NCBI GenBank assembly: GCA_951213105.1
Contig: OX578136.1
Span: 71,588,230-71,652,229 of the forward strand
Origin: Amaurobius ferox
Lineage: Eukaryota; Arthropoda; Arachnida; Araneae; Amaurobiidae
Length of the DNA: 64,000 bases
Direction: 5' to 3'
Both the position numbers and the translations under genes were made by a program. The notes under the pieces were generated by a model. The model had not been told where the DNA came from, made no database searches, and worked only from the letters and a program-made list of their open reading frames with translations. The first letter of the stretch is position 1. Each line of letters begins with the position of its first letter. This document shows positions 22,627-34,600 of this stretch, in pieces.

Positions 22627-23751
22627 AAACCAGTGATTCTCAACCTTTTTCATTTTACGGCACACTAAATAACTCTGTGAAATTTTCAAGGTTTAAGATA
22701 TCAGCGTTTTAATGAAATTTTATGATATACAAAGAAATCCTTAAAATTGCGTTTAAAAGTAAAACATTCAAAATATAACAATTGAGTAAAATGGTATAGA
22801 AATGTATTTTTAAATATAAATATGAGTACGAATATTTTTACCTTGCTAACATTATTAATGTGAAGCATTTGACGGGTAATGCCTTATAGTGTCCTCGTGC
22901 CAGGCGGCATATAGTTGACAAACATATCCTCTACTCTAGTGTTTGAAACCGCGACTTGTATTTGTCCTTTATCGAGTTCATAACATATAAACCAGCCTTA
23001 AACAAATATCATGTTGAGAATGAAAGGAGAGCTGTATGTGCCTCAATTGTGATAATGAGGTACTTTTGTCAAAGAACAATCAGAAGGTGACCAAATCTGC
23101 TGGTATGACGAGTGCTGCAGCATTTAGTTGTTTCTATTCAACGCATCTTCACAGGAAACAGCAAGTCCTGGTGAATCATATGCAATTAATACAAATGAAT
23201 CTAGGCTAACCAGTCCTGGAAAGATCTAACCAGTCCAAGAAAGATACATTAATTGACGGAAAATTTTTTCAATGCGTTACCCCAGTAACAAACTTTGTAG
23301 AATATATTGAGATTTTTCCCTGATTAAGAATATCAACTTTGCTCTGTATTTTATTATAGCTCAGCACAATGTTGATTTTGTCTATAGAAGTAAGAATATG
23401 TTTGTTGTTTTCCTAAATATTCGTGTTCAGGACTTGGGAATTGGCAACTAAGAATGCAAATTTATTGCACCAAATCTCATCTCCAAGTCTCAATCTCAAG
23501 TAAATCCGTTAGCTTAGACGGAAGCATTTTTTGGTTAAACTACGTCTTTAACAAGAAATAAATTCTGCTTGAAATAAATTCTGCATTCGACGGAACAGCA
23601 GCTTTCGACTACAGAACTGCCTGATGCATTTTTTCTATTGTATAGGTGCGAAATATACGCCTATACAATTATGTCAGAAAGTGTAACACTAAAATTTTTA
23701 ATCAATATTATGATATTACATATAATATAATTTACTAGCAGTACAATTCAT
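22627..23751. other. Gene-free A+T-rich DNA
   Basis: No recognisable feature. Confidence 0.5.
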
Positions 23752-23925
23752 AAGTTAACTAGTAACACTTTCAGGTAGGTCGGACGGTCTGAGCCAAAGA
23801 AGGAGAAGTTAATTAGTAGAACTGATGCTGTCTTTTAGTTCTAATATGGTATTTAATAAATTAACTAGTAGAACTGCTGCTGACTTTTAGTACTAATATT
23901 GTATTGGTACACACCAAATATAACA
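23752..23925 (+). repeat. Short tandem repeat holding a degenerate SINE tail
   Basis: Copies of ttaactagtagaactgctgc-like sequence start at about 23754, 23819 and 23871, the last two about 52 bp apart. Between the first two, 23770-23815 contains ggtaggtcggacggtctg, a SINE tail core, bounded by aagttaactagtaacact and aagttaattagtagaact. Because the flanks are themselves tandem repeats, the duplication is weaker evidence of insertion here. Confidence 0.6.
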
Positions 23926-24284
23926 AAGAAAAGAGAATAAATATTTCAATCCTCTTAATGTTATTCTCTGTTCACATGATATTAAAATATACATATTAAT
24001 CACAATTAACAACAATCTCGCATTTTTGCAGTATTTTACGAGAACGAGTTCTTTATGCAGTGCGTTTTGTAAAATCACATACTTAGTAGGGAGTATTTTA
24101 ATTATGCTCACAGAACACGCCTACAGGAGGGGTTTTAAATAACTATATGTGCAAAAGCAACAACAACACTATTTATGTGCAGCAACAGAAAGTGCACAAA
24201 AGCAGAAAAACGATTCATGGGTAATTGTTATCGGCACAGAGAACGCAATCCACAATTTTGAAGAGTCCCTACTCTAATAGCATT

Positions 24285-24555
24285 TAATATTTGTCCAATA
24301 TTGTATATCTTGACATTGCATTGGAAATATTTCCAATGCAATCAAATATTGAGCAAATAATGGGATTACAATGTCATCCAACATTGGTTAATATTTTAAA
24401 TATAATATTAAGCCAATATATTGTGTTACATTGGAAATATTGGCATACTGTTTTCCCCAATATTGTCCCAATATATAAAGCCAATTTTGGGCCAATTCCA
24501 TCGAACTGTCCACTTTTCATATTGGTCCAATATCGGGCCAATATTGGATTGCTAC
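24285..24555. repeat. Cluster of CCAATATTGG-type palindromes
   Basis: About ten variants of ccaatattgg, attggaaatatttccaat and gggccaatattgg occur within 270 bp at irregular spacing. Both halves are CCAAT on opposite strands. The open frame 24291-24578 is a by-product. No coding or terminal repeat was found. Confidence 0.8.
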
Positions 24556-25145
24556 TAGGATATAGACGGATTCTATGAGTACAAATTTGACTCTTGCAGC
24601 CCCTTACAGCTTGAGCCAATCATTAAGTAGTTTGAGAATGACATTGAATTCGTCGGTATCTGTGGAGATTACCAAAATTATGCTAGATAGCAATTTTTAG
24701 TGATATAGATGATATCGGTTATTTTATGCTGACGAGTATATATAAGCGCGAAACCGTTCCTTAGATGCTTTTATCCGCAATAAAAAAACGATCCTAGCAT
24801 TATGTCTTTATTTCAGGACAAGACGGGAGGTCATACTTATACAGTGCGCGAAAAAAGTATAAGGACAAGCGAAAAATCGCCAAATCTAGAAATCTTCTGG
24901 ACGGAAATATATGCAAATTTCTTAAGTAAAAATATTGATAAAATTAAGTTCTTTTTCATGTAAATTAGTTAAATTTTCCGAAAGTAAATATGTATAAATT
25001 TACTTTATAAATTATAAACCCATATGATCTTGGAGAAAAATAGAAGGACAACTGTTTTTTCACTTGAAATTATAGTAAAATTTGCATATCTGAAAGCAGA
25101 AAATGATAATTTCAAATATAAAGACTGGGTTTCTAAACAAAATTC

Positions 25146-25234
25146 ACACTTGCCTTATGCCGGCCGTCCATACAGTTACCTTACACCTTTCTGGTAGGTC
25201 GGACGGTCTGGGTCTCAACAACACTTGCCTCATG
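25146..25234 (+). mobile_element. Stand-alone SINE 3' tail (subfamily A) inside the Tc3 element
   Basis: The 61-bp insert 25160-25220 begins cggccgtcc and contains ggtaggtcggacggtctggg. It is flanked by acacttgccttatg (25146-25159) and acacttgcctcatg (25221-25234), 13 of 14 bases. Both hairpin arms are present. It postdates the Tc3 insertion. Confidence 0.9.
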
Positions 25235-25253
25235 TCTTCATGATTTTTATGCG

Positions 25254-26123
25254 ATGCCAAAAGGAACTCATCTGTCTGACCTTGAAAAAGGGGAAATTAT
25301 TGCTTTTAAAAGATGTGGATTGAGAATGTGGAAATTTCGAAAAAATTAAAAGATCTAAAACTGTAGTTAATAATTTTCTAAAAGAACCTGGAATGTATGG
25401 AATGAAAAAACGAACTGGAAGACCAGAAATTCTAACTCATCGACAGAAAAGAATGGTTGTAAGCAGAAATTGCGAGAAAAAGCAAACTGCAAATGAAGTT
25501 AGAAGAAATTTGGACTTATCATGTTCCACACGAACTGTTCAAAATGTTTTCAAAAAAATACATTTCTCTCTACTCAAAATGGATTCATGTAATCTTTTCG
25601 GACGAAAAGAAGTTCAATCTTTATGGGCCAGATGGTTTTCGCTATTTTTGATATAATCTGCGTAAAACCAAAGAAATTTTTCCAAATGTCAATACTGTGG
25701 GAGCACAGTAATGATTTGGGGTGATTTTGCAACAAACGGAACCACTCCTATAATTTTTATCAACTGCAAAATGAACTCTGACAAATATGTTGATATGCTA
25801 GGTGAACATTTGTTACCTGAGGCCCCACTAATTACCTCAGCAGACTATATTTTCCAACAGGGCAACGCTTCCATACACGTTTCTAAGAGTGCAAAACTCT
25901 GGTTTGAAGCTAATTCAGTAAATTTACTTGATTGGTCGGCGTGAAGTCCCGATCTCAGTCCAATAGGTAGTTTATGGAACCTTCTAGCCCGAGAAGTTTT
26001 TAAAAATGGCACACAATATCAGTGTAAACAGGATCTTGTGTCAGCCATCAAATAAGCTTGGAATAACATTTACATAGACACTTTAAAAGAACTTTCAACA
26101 TCTATGACCTCTCGGCTTATTTA
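25254..26123 (+). pseudogene. Tc3-like transposase, broken
   Basis: Starts MPKGTHLSDLEKGEIIAF at 25254, an N-terminal helix-turn-helix. After a frame change comes MKKRTGRPEILTHRQKRMV (GRP box) with a second helix-turn-helix. Near 25585, WIHVIFSDEKKFNLYGPDGF holds the first catalytic Asp. Near 25711, VMIWGDFATNGTTP. Near 25850, YIFQQGNASIHVS corresponds to the QQDNAxxH box but has Gly where the second catalytic Asp is expected. LLDWSA then a stop, then SPDLSPI. It ends near ELSTSMTSRLI. Frameshifts, stops and the lost Asp make it inactive. Confidence 0.88.
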
Positions 26124-26400
26124 AGTAATTGAAAAAAAAATATTATTTTCTTGATTATTAAGAGAAATGTTAAGTAAATTTAGACCATGTCCTTATATTT
26201 TTTTCTATATTTGCTTTAATGATAATCTTTATAAGGTGAACTTTTTTAAGGTTCATATTTGTTCTTTTATGTGTTGTAAATGTTATTGTATAATTTCATA
26301 TTAGAGGTCAGTAATATCAAAAATTCATTTTGATAAAGTGAAAATAAAGTATATTTTCATTCAATTATATGTTGTCCTTATACATTTTTCAATCATTGTA

Positions 26401-27424
26401 TTATAAAAATCATTTACACAGAAAATGCTTTTTACTATAAACTACTGTTTGAAAAATCCAAATTTTGTAGCTTATTAATATTGCTAAAATAAATATACAT
26501 CCGTCTATCCATGCAAATTAGCTTGCGTTTTTGATCAGATATATGCCTCTTTATTTTTGACACTTGCGTTATATTCGCACCTGTCACCACTTGGCTTTTT
26601 CAAGACCTCTGAAACCAAAACAGAGTTCACAAAAATCGATAAACTCGAAGTTGAAAAGAGTTGGAAAAGTCAAATGTCTGAATCGATAACTGAAATCAAA
26701 TCTTATTTCATGAACTTCGGGTTTTTTTGTTCAGTTTGAAACAATATAAGTGGGATGACGCTTTATATCGGATAGGATTAAAGCCTTAATAGAGTTATAG
26801 AAATATTGCACAAATTATGCATAGAAGTGATATTAAAAATTCTATATCAATGTTTTTGATAAGAAACATCTAGGTGTGCGGGTACGAGAAAAATCATGAA
26901 AGAAATGTGACGGGAATGAAACGGCAGCATATAACGGAAGTGAGTTCATATTGAAGAAACTATTGTTATATTATGAAAGTGGTCTGGGTCAATTGGCCTT
27001 GACGAAGAATTCTGATACTTTGGCGACGAATTGTGTGAAATATCGAAAACTCCGCGAGTTTTGGAAACATCTGAAATTTTGTAGATTGGCTAAAAACTTC
27101 ACGAGTTTTGCACCTTTTTCAGAACTTTCATCAAAGAGTATATAAGATTTTCATTGTTCTGTTAGGTTGTTGATGTAGTACGAATAAAAGTACTGCCGAA
27201 ATCAATACAGAACCCAATGCTTAATTTTTCTTTAGATTATATTTACCCTTTAAGCTTTCTTCTGTTTATATTTACTCTTTAAGATTGCTTCTGATTATAT
27301 TTACTTTTTAAGCTAATTGCAATGCCTTTGGACGGGTGCAGGTAAGATATGTCTTACACTTTACGCGTTTTTCCTTTCTTTCGACCTAGACCGTCAAACG
27401 TGGACGAAAATGTAAGTTATCTAT
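26401..27424. other. Gene-free A+T-rich DNA
   Basis: Short frames at 26557-26739 and 26951-27145 have no known domain. At 27230-27310 a phrase like ttctgattatatttac occurs three times. Confidence 0.45.
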
Positions 27425-27560
27425 TTGGGAGTCCGGGACGCGATAAGCCCAAAGGTATACCAATTCAGAAAGTTTCTCTCACATCACACGCCAAACGTCG
27501 TTTTATCGCCAGTTCTGGTACACTATTTTTGCAACACCTGCAAGCGGAGAGAAGCGGAAT
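27425..27560 (+). repeat. Dispersed ~130-bp repeat, copy 1
   Basis: Contains gtccgggacgcg, aagcccaaaggtata and acgccaaacgtcgttttatc. The reverse complement recurs at 30838-30950. The family is unassigned. Confidence 0.7.
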
Positions 27561-28224
27561 TCCTCAAGCGGAGAGAAAGACGATTGTTTTTAATCCGCGA
27601 TATTGTTCACGGAGACAGATTAGATACATTTGTATCCCATTATTTAAATCATGTTTTATGCACATTTTGGTTTTAAAGTAATACTATGAAAATACATGTA
27701 TTTAAGAACTTTTTGTACTGCACGCAGATTGTTTGCAATGAGTGTAAGAAATGTTCCACCCACATATATAATTTATTATTTGAATAAAACGTTTTTTTGG
27801 ATTTTGAGAGATTTTGGAGTAAATATATTCGTAGGATCCGTATGTTGTTCAACACTTATATTGTACAACAATCAGTGACGAAAATTGAAGATTATTTAAA
27901 AGGAGGGAATATTTGTCATTTTAAAAATGCAAAATTTGTGACATTTTAAGGAAATTTGCTTGACATTTTCGGTTTGTGGGAGCAATAAATATTACTTTTC
28001 TGACATACCTAATATAATGCATCGTATTTCAAGGTAGACTTTTCAAAGTTTTTCGGAACCCTTGGGATTCCGCGACGTGATAGTTTCATGCAAATTGTCT
28101 TAAATTTAAAAACGTGTAAAATTTTGATGCATAATTTGGACAACAGGTGATATTTCTTATTTTGGGGTTCCACCATCAAATTAAATTTCAAAAGGGTTTC
28201 GTGACAAAATGAATTTGAAAAATA
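27561..28224. other. Gene-free A+T-rich DNA
   Basis: No recognisable feature beyond a purine-rich aagcggagagaa doublet at 27541-27580. Confidence 0.45.
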
Positions 28225-29060
28225 CTGATATAATGTATAGGGAAAGTATTATGACGAGGTTGAAAACTCGAATTCTGCTTTGTGTTTTCGACGGTAGAGC
28301 TTGTTTCAAACATCCCTGAAATCGAATCGAATGTTTTTAAAGTGATATCTGTGTGTGCATGTATATTAATGTATGTAGTATGTGCATGTATATTAGTGTG
28401 TGTATGTGTATTAGTGTGTGTGCATGTATATTAGTGTGTGCGTCCTTGAGTCAGTAGATGCGATATCTAACGAACGGATGGAACGTTTCAAACAAAAAAA
28501 ATTCGATTATTACAATCAGTGAATACTGGAAGACTATTGATTTTATAAGCAATCGAATATTTGGAAACCAGCTCCAAACTTTCGAATGAAATTTTGAAAA
28601 ACATCATAAAAAATCAGAACCTTTAATATTGTTACATAAAATATCATTTTTTATTTAATTTTTTATTAATAAATGAATGACATAAACTTTGGGATAATAG
28701 CATGAACCATTCTTGATATATTGTACGTTTTTCAAATAAATTTTAGAAAATACATGAAATTAAAACAGTACTAACTACCGTAATATGTTTCCATTCCATG
28801 TACAATATTATGTGACAACGGTGTTAGCATCATTCTGGTAGGTTTTATTCACGAGACACTGTTTCACAATAATTTTGTATTTTGACATCAAACAATTCGT
28901 CAAATGTAATTTATTAGTTTGTCTGTCTGTCTGTAATGCTTGTCGATAAATTAACAAAATATCGTCAACTTGACATTTTATTTAAAATGTTTCCAAATTG
29001 GCAAAAATGACATTAAATTAATAAATTGATATCAAATTGATGAATATTCTTGAAAAATGA
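28225..29060 (+). repeat. GT-microsatellite dispersed family, copy A (diverged)
   Basis: Begins aatgtatagggaaagtatta, then a tcgaa-rich stretch, a gtgtgtgcatgtatatta minisatellite (28345-28440), gatatctaacgaacg, atagcatgaaccattcttga and a final block rich in gccaa/ttggc with aaatgac. The order matches copies at 43505, 44968 and 47488 (minus). No coding capacity. Confidence 0.75.
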
Positions 29061-29590
29061 AGTTTAATTTATTTGATAATTCCTGTCCCTTTGGGGAAAT
29101 TAATATTCTTGATTTAAGATATGTTGAGTTTCGCGGTTATAATCGTTTCAAATACAATATTTGCACAAAATAAAAGTTAATTCGGTTAAGCTGTGAAGGA
29201 CTCAAAGTCATTGATTGATAAAGTCTTTTTGACACTCCCACCCATTTTATTCACCCTCGAGTGAGAAACAAAAATATTAAGCCCCGTTAGGTTCTGGCCC
29301 GTTGTCGATACTATAAGCATAAGCGCCCATAGCACTTTTCTAGGCGTTAAACTCAATGATATGTACAATATCGACTACCTTGATCCCCCACATTTGGGAT
29401 CTTGAATGTCCAGGAGAGCGGAAGTGCCTCCTTTCCCTTCCCTATGGGCGCTCATTGAAAAAACTCCCTACTTATACTAGTAACCTCAGGACAGAACGAA
29501 CCTAACGGAGTTGAGTTTCGATTTCCCCAGGGGTGGAAAAATGGAGTCTTTCCAGATCCCACAAAAGTTTCCGTGAAGTCTAAATTTTTA

Positions 29591-29680
29591 CAACACTTAT
29601 AGCCACCCCAACCACTCAAATAGCTGCTGTAAGCCCTCTGGGTCAGTCGAGTGGTTTGGGTCTGCAACACTTATAACCAC
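29591..29680 (+). mobile_element. Stand-alone SINE 3' tail (subfamily B) with duplication
   Basis: The 58-bp insert 29607-29664 carries CCACTC...GAGTGG followed by tttggg. The flanks caacacttatagccac (29591-29606) and caacacttataaccac (29665-29680) agree in 15 of 16 bases. Confidence 0.9.
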
Positions 29681-29701
29681 AGAATACTATATTAGTCTGT
29701 G

Positions 29702-29792
29702 CTTATGGCCATCTCTCTCGGCCACTCAAACAGCTGCTGTAAGCCCTATAGGGCTAGTCAAATGGTCTGGGTCTTCAACACTTATAGTCATG
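29702..29792 (+). mobile_element. SINE 3' tail (subfamily B), weaker duplication
   Basis: The insert, about 29713-29780, has ggccactcaaacagctgctg and gtctgggtcttcaaca. Candidate flanks cttatggccat and cttatagtcat differ at two of 11 bases. The 3' stem arm is partly decayed. Confidence 0.6.
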
Positions 29793-30060
29793 GGTACCCA
29801 TAGGGGCGTTCAAAGTCACAAATGTAGGTATCAAGCTAGTCAACATTGTACTTCTCATCCATGAGTTTACCCTCTGGAAAATGTTCTATGGGCGCCCATA
29901 GGGGAGCGCGAGGGGGAATTTCACTCCCGCGGACGTTCAAGGTCAGAAATGTAGGTAATAAGTTAATAGATATTTACCTCCCATCCTTGAGTTTGGCCAT
30001 CTCAGGAATAAGTTTTATGGGCGCCCTTGAATCCTACTCGTTCGAAACAAGGTCGACCTC

Positions 30061-30837
30061 TCCTGCAGTACCACACTATATTTTGATCGTACTATATTTT
30101 GACACACACACACATACTCTCTTTCTCTCTCGCCCTCTGTGTCTCCCTCCCTCCCTTTCACCCGTATTCTAATCACGTTAATTACATGATGATCTACCTA
30201 ATTCAAATTTTTTCAGAATGCAGCTACATATAGAATTTCGTGGCTGTACGTACTCTCTCTAATTTAATATCTCTAATTTGGAATAACGTTTTAATCCATT
30301 TATTACAAAATATTCTACCTGTTTCTAATTTTATATAGAATGCATCTACATATAAATTGCCATAGTGATACGCGCATTCGAACCCCACAGATACACACAC
30401 ACACGCGGATGGAAATATTTCCCAAAATGTTCGAAATGTGTTCATAGTGTCTTTAAGTTTATTTTTTCGTCTAAATGTCGTGATTATCCATGAACTTCCT
30501 CTATACAATAGCATTAGAAAATAATAAAATGATTCTTTAATTGAGTGAATACTGAATTAATTTAATTCTAATCTAAGAGATAATGCATTTAAAAAGTGTC
30601 TATATTGCTTAATTGTAAGTTATATATCGGCGATAAGCCCATATTGCTGAATTGTAAGTTATATATCGGCTTCTTTAATCTAATCAGTATTGAATTAATT
30701 TAATTCCATCTAAGAGACAATCCATTTAAAACGTGTCTCTATTGCTAAATTGTAAGTTATACATATATCCTATAAAAAAATAAACCAAATTGCGAGAGTC
30801 TTTTCTCTTGATATAGCTGCTATAGTAACCTTGAGAG
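30061..30837. other. Low-complexity DNA and a ~140-bp tandem duplication
   Basis: 30095-30170 is CA- then CT-rich. A unit with gaattaatttaatt-c-atctaagaga and attgtaagttatat occurs at about 30533 and 30674. No gene. Confidence 0.55.
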
Positions 30838-30950
30838 AGAGAGAGCACTCCTTCGCGTATCACGCTGGCGATAAAACGAAGTTTGGCGTCTGATTTGAAA
30901 GAAGGCTTTCTGGCTTAGTATACTTTTGGGCCTTCCGCGTCCGGGACAGT
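30838..30950 (-). repeat. Dispersed ~130-bp repeat, copy 2
   Basis: Reverse complement of the 27425-27560 repeat (gataaaacgaagtttggcgt, then the ccgcgtccgggac end). It is joined directly to the SINE at 30945. Confidence 0.7.
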
Positions 30951-31167
30951 ACCACCAAATGTAGACCGAAACCCAGTGGGTGCAACATCCTCCAAGACCA
31001 AATCCCCCTTCCCCTACCACCAACATCTTGGAAGGACTTTTGGACCCACAGATTTAAAATGTCCATAACCCGCGTCAACACTGGGATAGTTTCGAGTAGA
31101 AAAGGGAATTGAACTTAGGTTCTCGGAATGTAATCCCCGTGCTTTATCTACTGGACTATCCCGCACC
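30945..31167 (-). mobile_element. Diverged tRNA-derived SINE lacking the usual tail
   Basis: On the minus strand the head reads gcgggatagtccagtagat and a B box-like agttcaattcc. The body shares accacc, ttggaaggactttt and ggacccac with the SINE at 5408, so it is a relative. The ggtaggtcggacgg tail is missing; instead it runs into the dispersed repeat at 30838. Confidence 0.7.
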
Positions 31168-31797
31168 GTACTCTTTAAGGGGGCATAGGACCTTTAAACC
31201 TTCAAAAAATCAATTTTTCAATTTTATTTTATTCTGAATGTTTGAACATTTCTGAACACTGTGCAAAAAACCGCATTCTAAAATTCGCATTATTTCTAAA
31301 GTTATGAGCTTTTATGCAACATACACTTTTGAAAATTTTCTCATGTCAGCCATCGTCGCCATTTTTAAAGGGACGTCACTATTTGTTTACGTTTGCAGTT
31401 TGCTGTTTTGTCATGTCAATCTAATACTTTTTCCACCACCATGTCTTAATTATTTATTTAATTATTTCTGCAGCAGCAGGAAGGCAACTACTCACCTCTA
31501 CTAAACTGCTCAGCCCAGTTTGTTTATATTCTAGAGCCGTTAACTTGTTTATAACGTGGAGAATTTCTTCTGAGTTTTGCAATTTCTTTTCATTATATTT
31601 TCTTACTTTTTACGATTGATTTGCGGCATTTATGTTGTTTAAGCATAAAAACTTTGAACTAAAATACAGTTAATCTATTTTATAATTATGCATTACAAAC
31701 TTCTTCACGTTTGCATATTTATTTGTGTAAACTTCAACGTACAAGACTGTTTGGTGCAATTTTTTAATATAAACTTTTTGCTTTTTGCTTTCTAATA

Positions 31798-32785
31798 ATG
31801 GATACACCGGCAACTAAATCTCGTTCTGGGAAAAGAAGACGTTTTCAATGAAATATGTATGTAATTAAAAACAAAAACAATCCGAAAGTGTTCGAATGAA
31901 AAATGTTGATTCTACGCCTAAGCTAAGTGCTTCAAGTAAAAAAACTGTTCAGCTCAAAAGATGAACTTTCACTTGATAAGTCACATATTTCATCTGAAGA
32001 ACATTAATATAGAATAGTTCATATATCAGTACTTTTCAAGGAGCTTGCAGATGTTTTGTGCTGCAAAATATGTCATGGAACAATAAATATACGTGAAAAA
32101 TCTTCAATGGGTTTAGCATCAACATTTCTTGTATATTGTGATAGCTGTGATGAACTAAAGTCTGTGAAAAATTCAAAACTGCTTGGTGTTAAGAAAAATA
32201 TTCCAGAAATAAACAGAACTATATTTTCTATGCGATGTATAAGGCAGGGCTTATCGGCTTTATCTCCTTTTTGTTGTACGATGGGTCTTCCAGCGTCTGT
32301 TTCTCAGAAATCATATAATAAAATTAATCGCAGGACTTTAAATGCCACATCTGTTGTAGCTAAATCTTTAATGAAAACTGCTGTCCAGGACGAAAGAGAA
32401 TTATCAAATGGATCGAAAGATATTACTGTAAGTGGAGATGGTAGTTGGAAAAATAGGGGGTATTCGCCACGTGTAGGTGTGTGTACACTAATCTGAGCAG
32501 AAAGCGGGAAGGTTATTGAAACCGAAGTAATGTCTTCTTCTTGTAAAGGCTGCAACAGCTACAGAAGTAAGAAAAGTGGCCCTCGGTATGAAAAGTGGAA
32601 AAATAATCATAAAATAGTGTGTTCGAAAAACCATTCGGGTAGTGCGGGAAAAATGGAATGTGATGGAATTTCGAGTCTCTAGCACTACATATGAAGTTTG
32701 AAAAGCTCGTAAAAGGCAGAAAACATTTGATTTTCAAAGACAAGAGGAAGAGGAAGGAATTACTTATGCATCAGGTGCATTTTGA
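31798..32785 (+). pseudogene. Kolobok/'Mutator-like' transposase, middle deleted
   Basis: Starts MDTPATKSRSGKRRRF at 31798, soon stopped. Frame 32056-32496 holds CCKICHGTINIREKSSMGLA, YCDSCDEL and ITVSGDGSWKNRGYSPRVGV; the DGSW-x-x-RG box is the hallmark of this DDE family and supplies a catalytic Asp. After one stop the frame goes on: GKVIETEVMSSSCKGCN, PRYEKWKNNH and a GSAGKMECDG box with the next acidic residues. At 32681 it jumps to the extreme C-terminus (KARKRQKTFDFQ, then GITYASGAF and stop at 32785). The segment with the NANE motif expected between is missing. Confidence 0.88.
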
Positions 32786-32995
32786 TGCTAAATTAGATAT
32801 AAAATAACACAGGATGTATAATAAACTACAGCCAAACATTAATTAGCCGAACTGCGATAACTCAAAATTTTCCATGTGCGAAAGTCATATTTGTTATATA
32901 TTTTTGTAATTTTAAGCAATTTCAATACGTCAAATTTTCTGTAACTCATTATTTTCTTGTCACTAGAGTTTCAGTTTATCAAAGTACCACTGCAG

Positions 32996-34600
32996 CTGTT
33001 TTTCTCAGGTAGGTGATTTTACAACTTGCGCACAGCATATTTTAAAATATATTGTACCAATCACTTTCAAGTTTTTGCTCTTACTTGTTTCATCTATATA
33101 TACAATTTATACAAAAGAGATTCCTCCTAAATAAGTAAAAATTTAGTAAATGTTTTTCATCTGACTGACAAGAAACTTCTTCACGAAGCTGATGTTCGAG
33201 CTTCCGAAGCAACATATAGAGCTCAAATACTTCTTAAAAGGCAGAAAAATTTTGATTTTTCAAACATAACAGAATTAGGAAGGTGCTATTTATGCACTGG
33301 AAGCATTTTAAGGTCAAAATACTATAATAAGTAACACTGAATATATTTTTAAACTTAAAAGCGGGTATCTCAGATATGTGATTTTAGCCCTTGTGCGCAA
33401 TATATTTTAAAATATATGTAGCCAATCACTTTCAAATTTTTTGCTCTTACTTGTTTCATTTATATACATAATCTATAGATAAAAATTCCTCATAAATACG
33501 TAAAAATTTAGTAAACGTGCTTCATCTGACTAACAAGAAACGACTGCGCAAAACGTCTGTTCGAGTTTCCGAAGCAACATATAGAGCTCAAGTAGCCCCT
33601 AAAAGGAAGAAAATTTTTGATTTTTCTTACATAACAGACATAGGAATGTGCTAATTATGAACCAAAGGCATTTTAAGGTACAAAATAAGATAATAAGTAA
33701 CATTGAAGCATTTTTAAATTATAAAGCTGTTTTTCTCAGATATGTGATTTTAACACTTGCGCGCAATATATTTTAAAATATATGTAACCGATCACTTTCA
33801 AATTTTTTGCTCTTACTTGTTTCATCTATATACATATTTTATAGATAAAAATTCCTCATAAATAAGTAAAAATTTAGTAAACGTTCTTCATCTGACTAAC
33901 AAGAAACGACTGTGTGAAACGTCTGTTTGAGTTTCCGAAGCAACATATAGAGCTCAAGTAGCCCCTAAAAGGCAGAAAATTTTTTATTTTTCTTACATAA
34001 CAGACATAGGAAGGAGCTAATTATGAACTAAAGGTATTTTAAAGTACAAAATAAGATTATAAGTAACATTGAAGCTTTTTTAAATTTTAAAGCTGTTTTT
34101 CTCAGATATGTGATTTTAACACTTGCGCGCAATATATTTTAAAATATATGTAACCAATCACTTTCAAATTTTTTGCTCTTACTTGTTTCATCTATATACA
34201 TAATTTATAGATAAAAATTCCTCATAAATAAGTAAAAATTTAGTAAACGTGCTTCATCTGACTAACAAGAAACTACTGCGCGAAACGTCTGTTCGAGTTT
34301 CCGAAGCAACATATAGAGCTCAAGTAGCCCCTAAAAGGCAGAAAATTTTTGATTCTTCTTACATAACAGACATAGGAAGGTGCTATTTATGAACTAAAGG
34401 CATTTTAAGGTGTAAAATAATATAATAAGTAACACTGAATGTATTTTTAAACTTTAAAGCTGTTTTTCTCAGATATGTGATTTTAGCCCTTGCGCGCAAC
34501 ATATCTTAAAATATATTTAACCAATCACTTTCAAATTTTTTGGGCTTACTTGTTTCATCCATATATATAATTTGTACTTCAAAAATTCACCATAAATAGT
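32996..34600 (+). repeat. 366-bp tandem array built from the last transposase exon
   Basis: About 4.4 units; a common tctcag point falls at 33006, 33371, 33737, 34103 and 34470 (spacing 365-367). Each unit has a non-coding part (tttctcag, ttttaaaatatatgta, aagtaaaaatttagtaaa) and a piece that, in the first unit, still reads DKKLLHEADVRASEATYRAQ then LKRQKNFDF and LGRCYLCTGS. That aligns with the element's own C-terminus at 32681-32785. Later units carry shifts and stops, so the array is not a coding repeat now. Confidence 0.9.

Larger units (their letters stand above)
24840..26400 (+). mobile_element. Tc3-like DNA transposon, complete ends
   Basis: Element 24842-26398. The left end cagtgcgcgaaaaaagtata and the right end tatacatttttcaatcattg are inverted repeats that also share aaggacaa. 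TA lies on both sides (24840-24841, 26399-26400). The 1.56-kb length is normal for Tc1/Tc3. A SINE tail is inserted at 25160-25220, between the left end and the gene. Confidence 0.92.
29200..30060. repeat. Complex repeat region with tatgggcgccc blocks
   Basis: Two diverged direct units (from about 29808 and 29933, offset about 125 bp) share gttcaa-gtca-aaatgtaggta and end in tatgggcgccc. Related pieces in inverted sense occur at 29225-29390. Two SINE tails are embedded. Confidence 0.6.

Noticed and set aside
32996..34600. CRISPR-like array
   Set aside because: The 366-bp unit is far too long, the host is a eukaryote, and the units contain a transposase exon.
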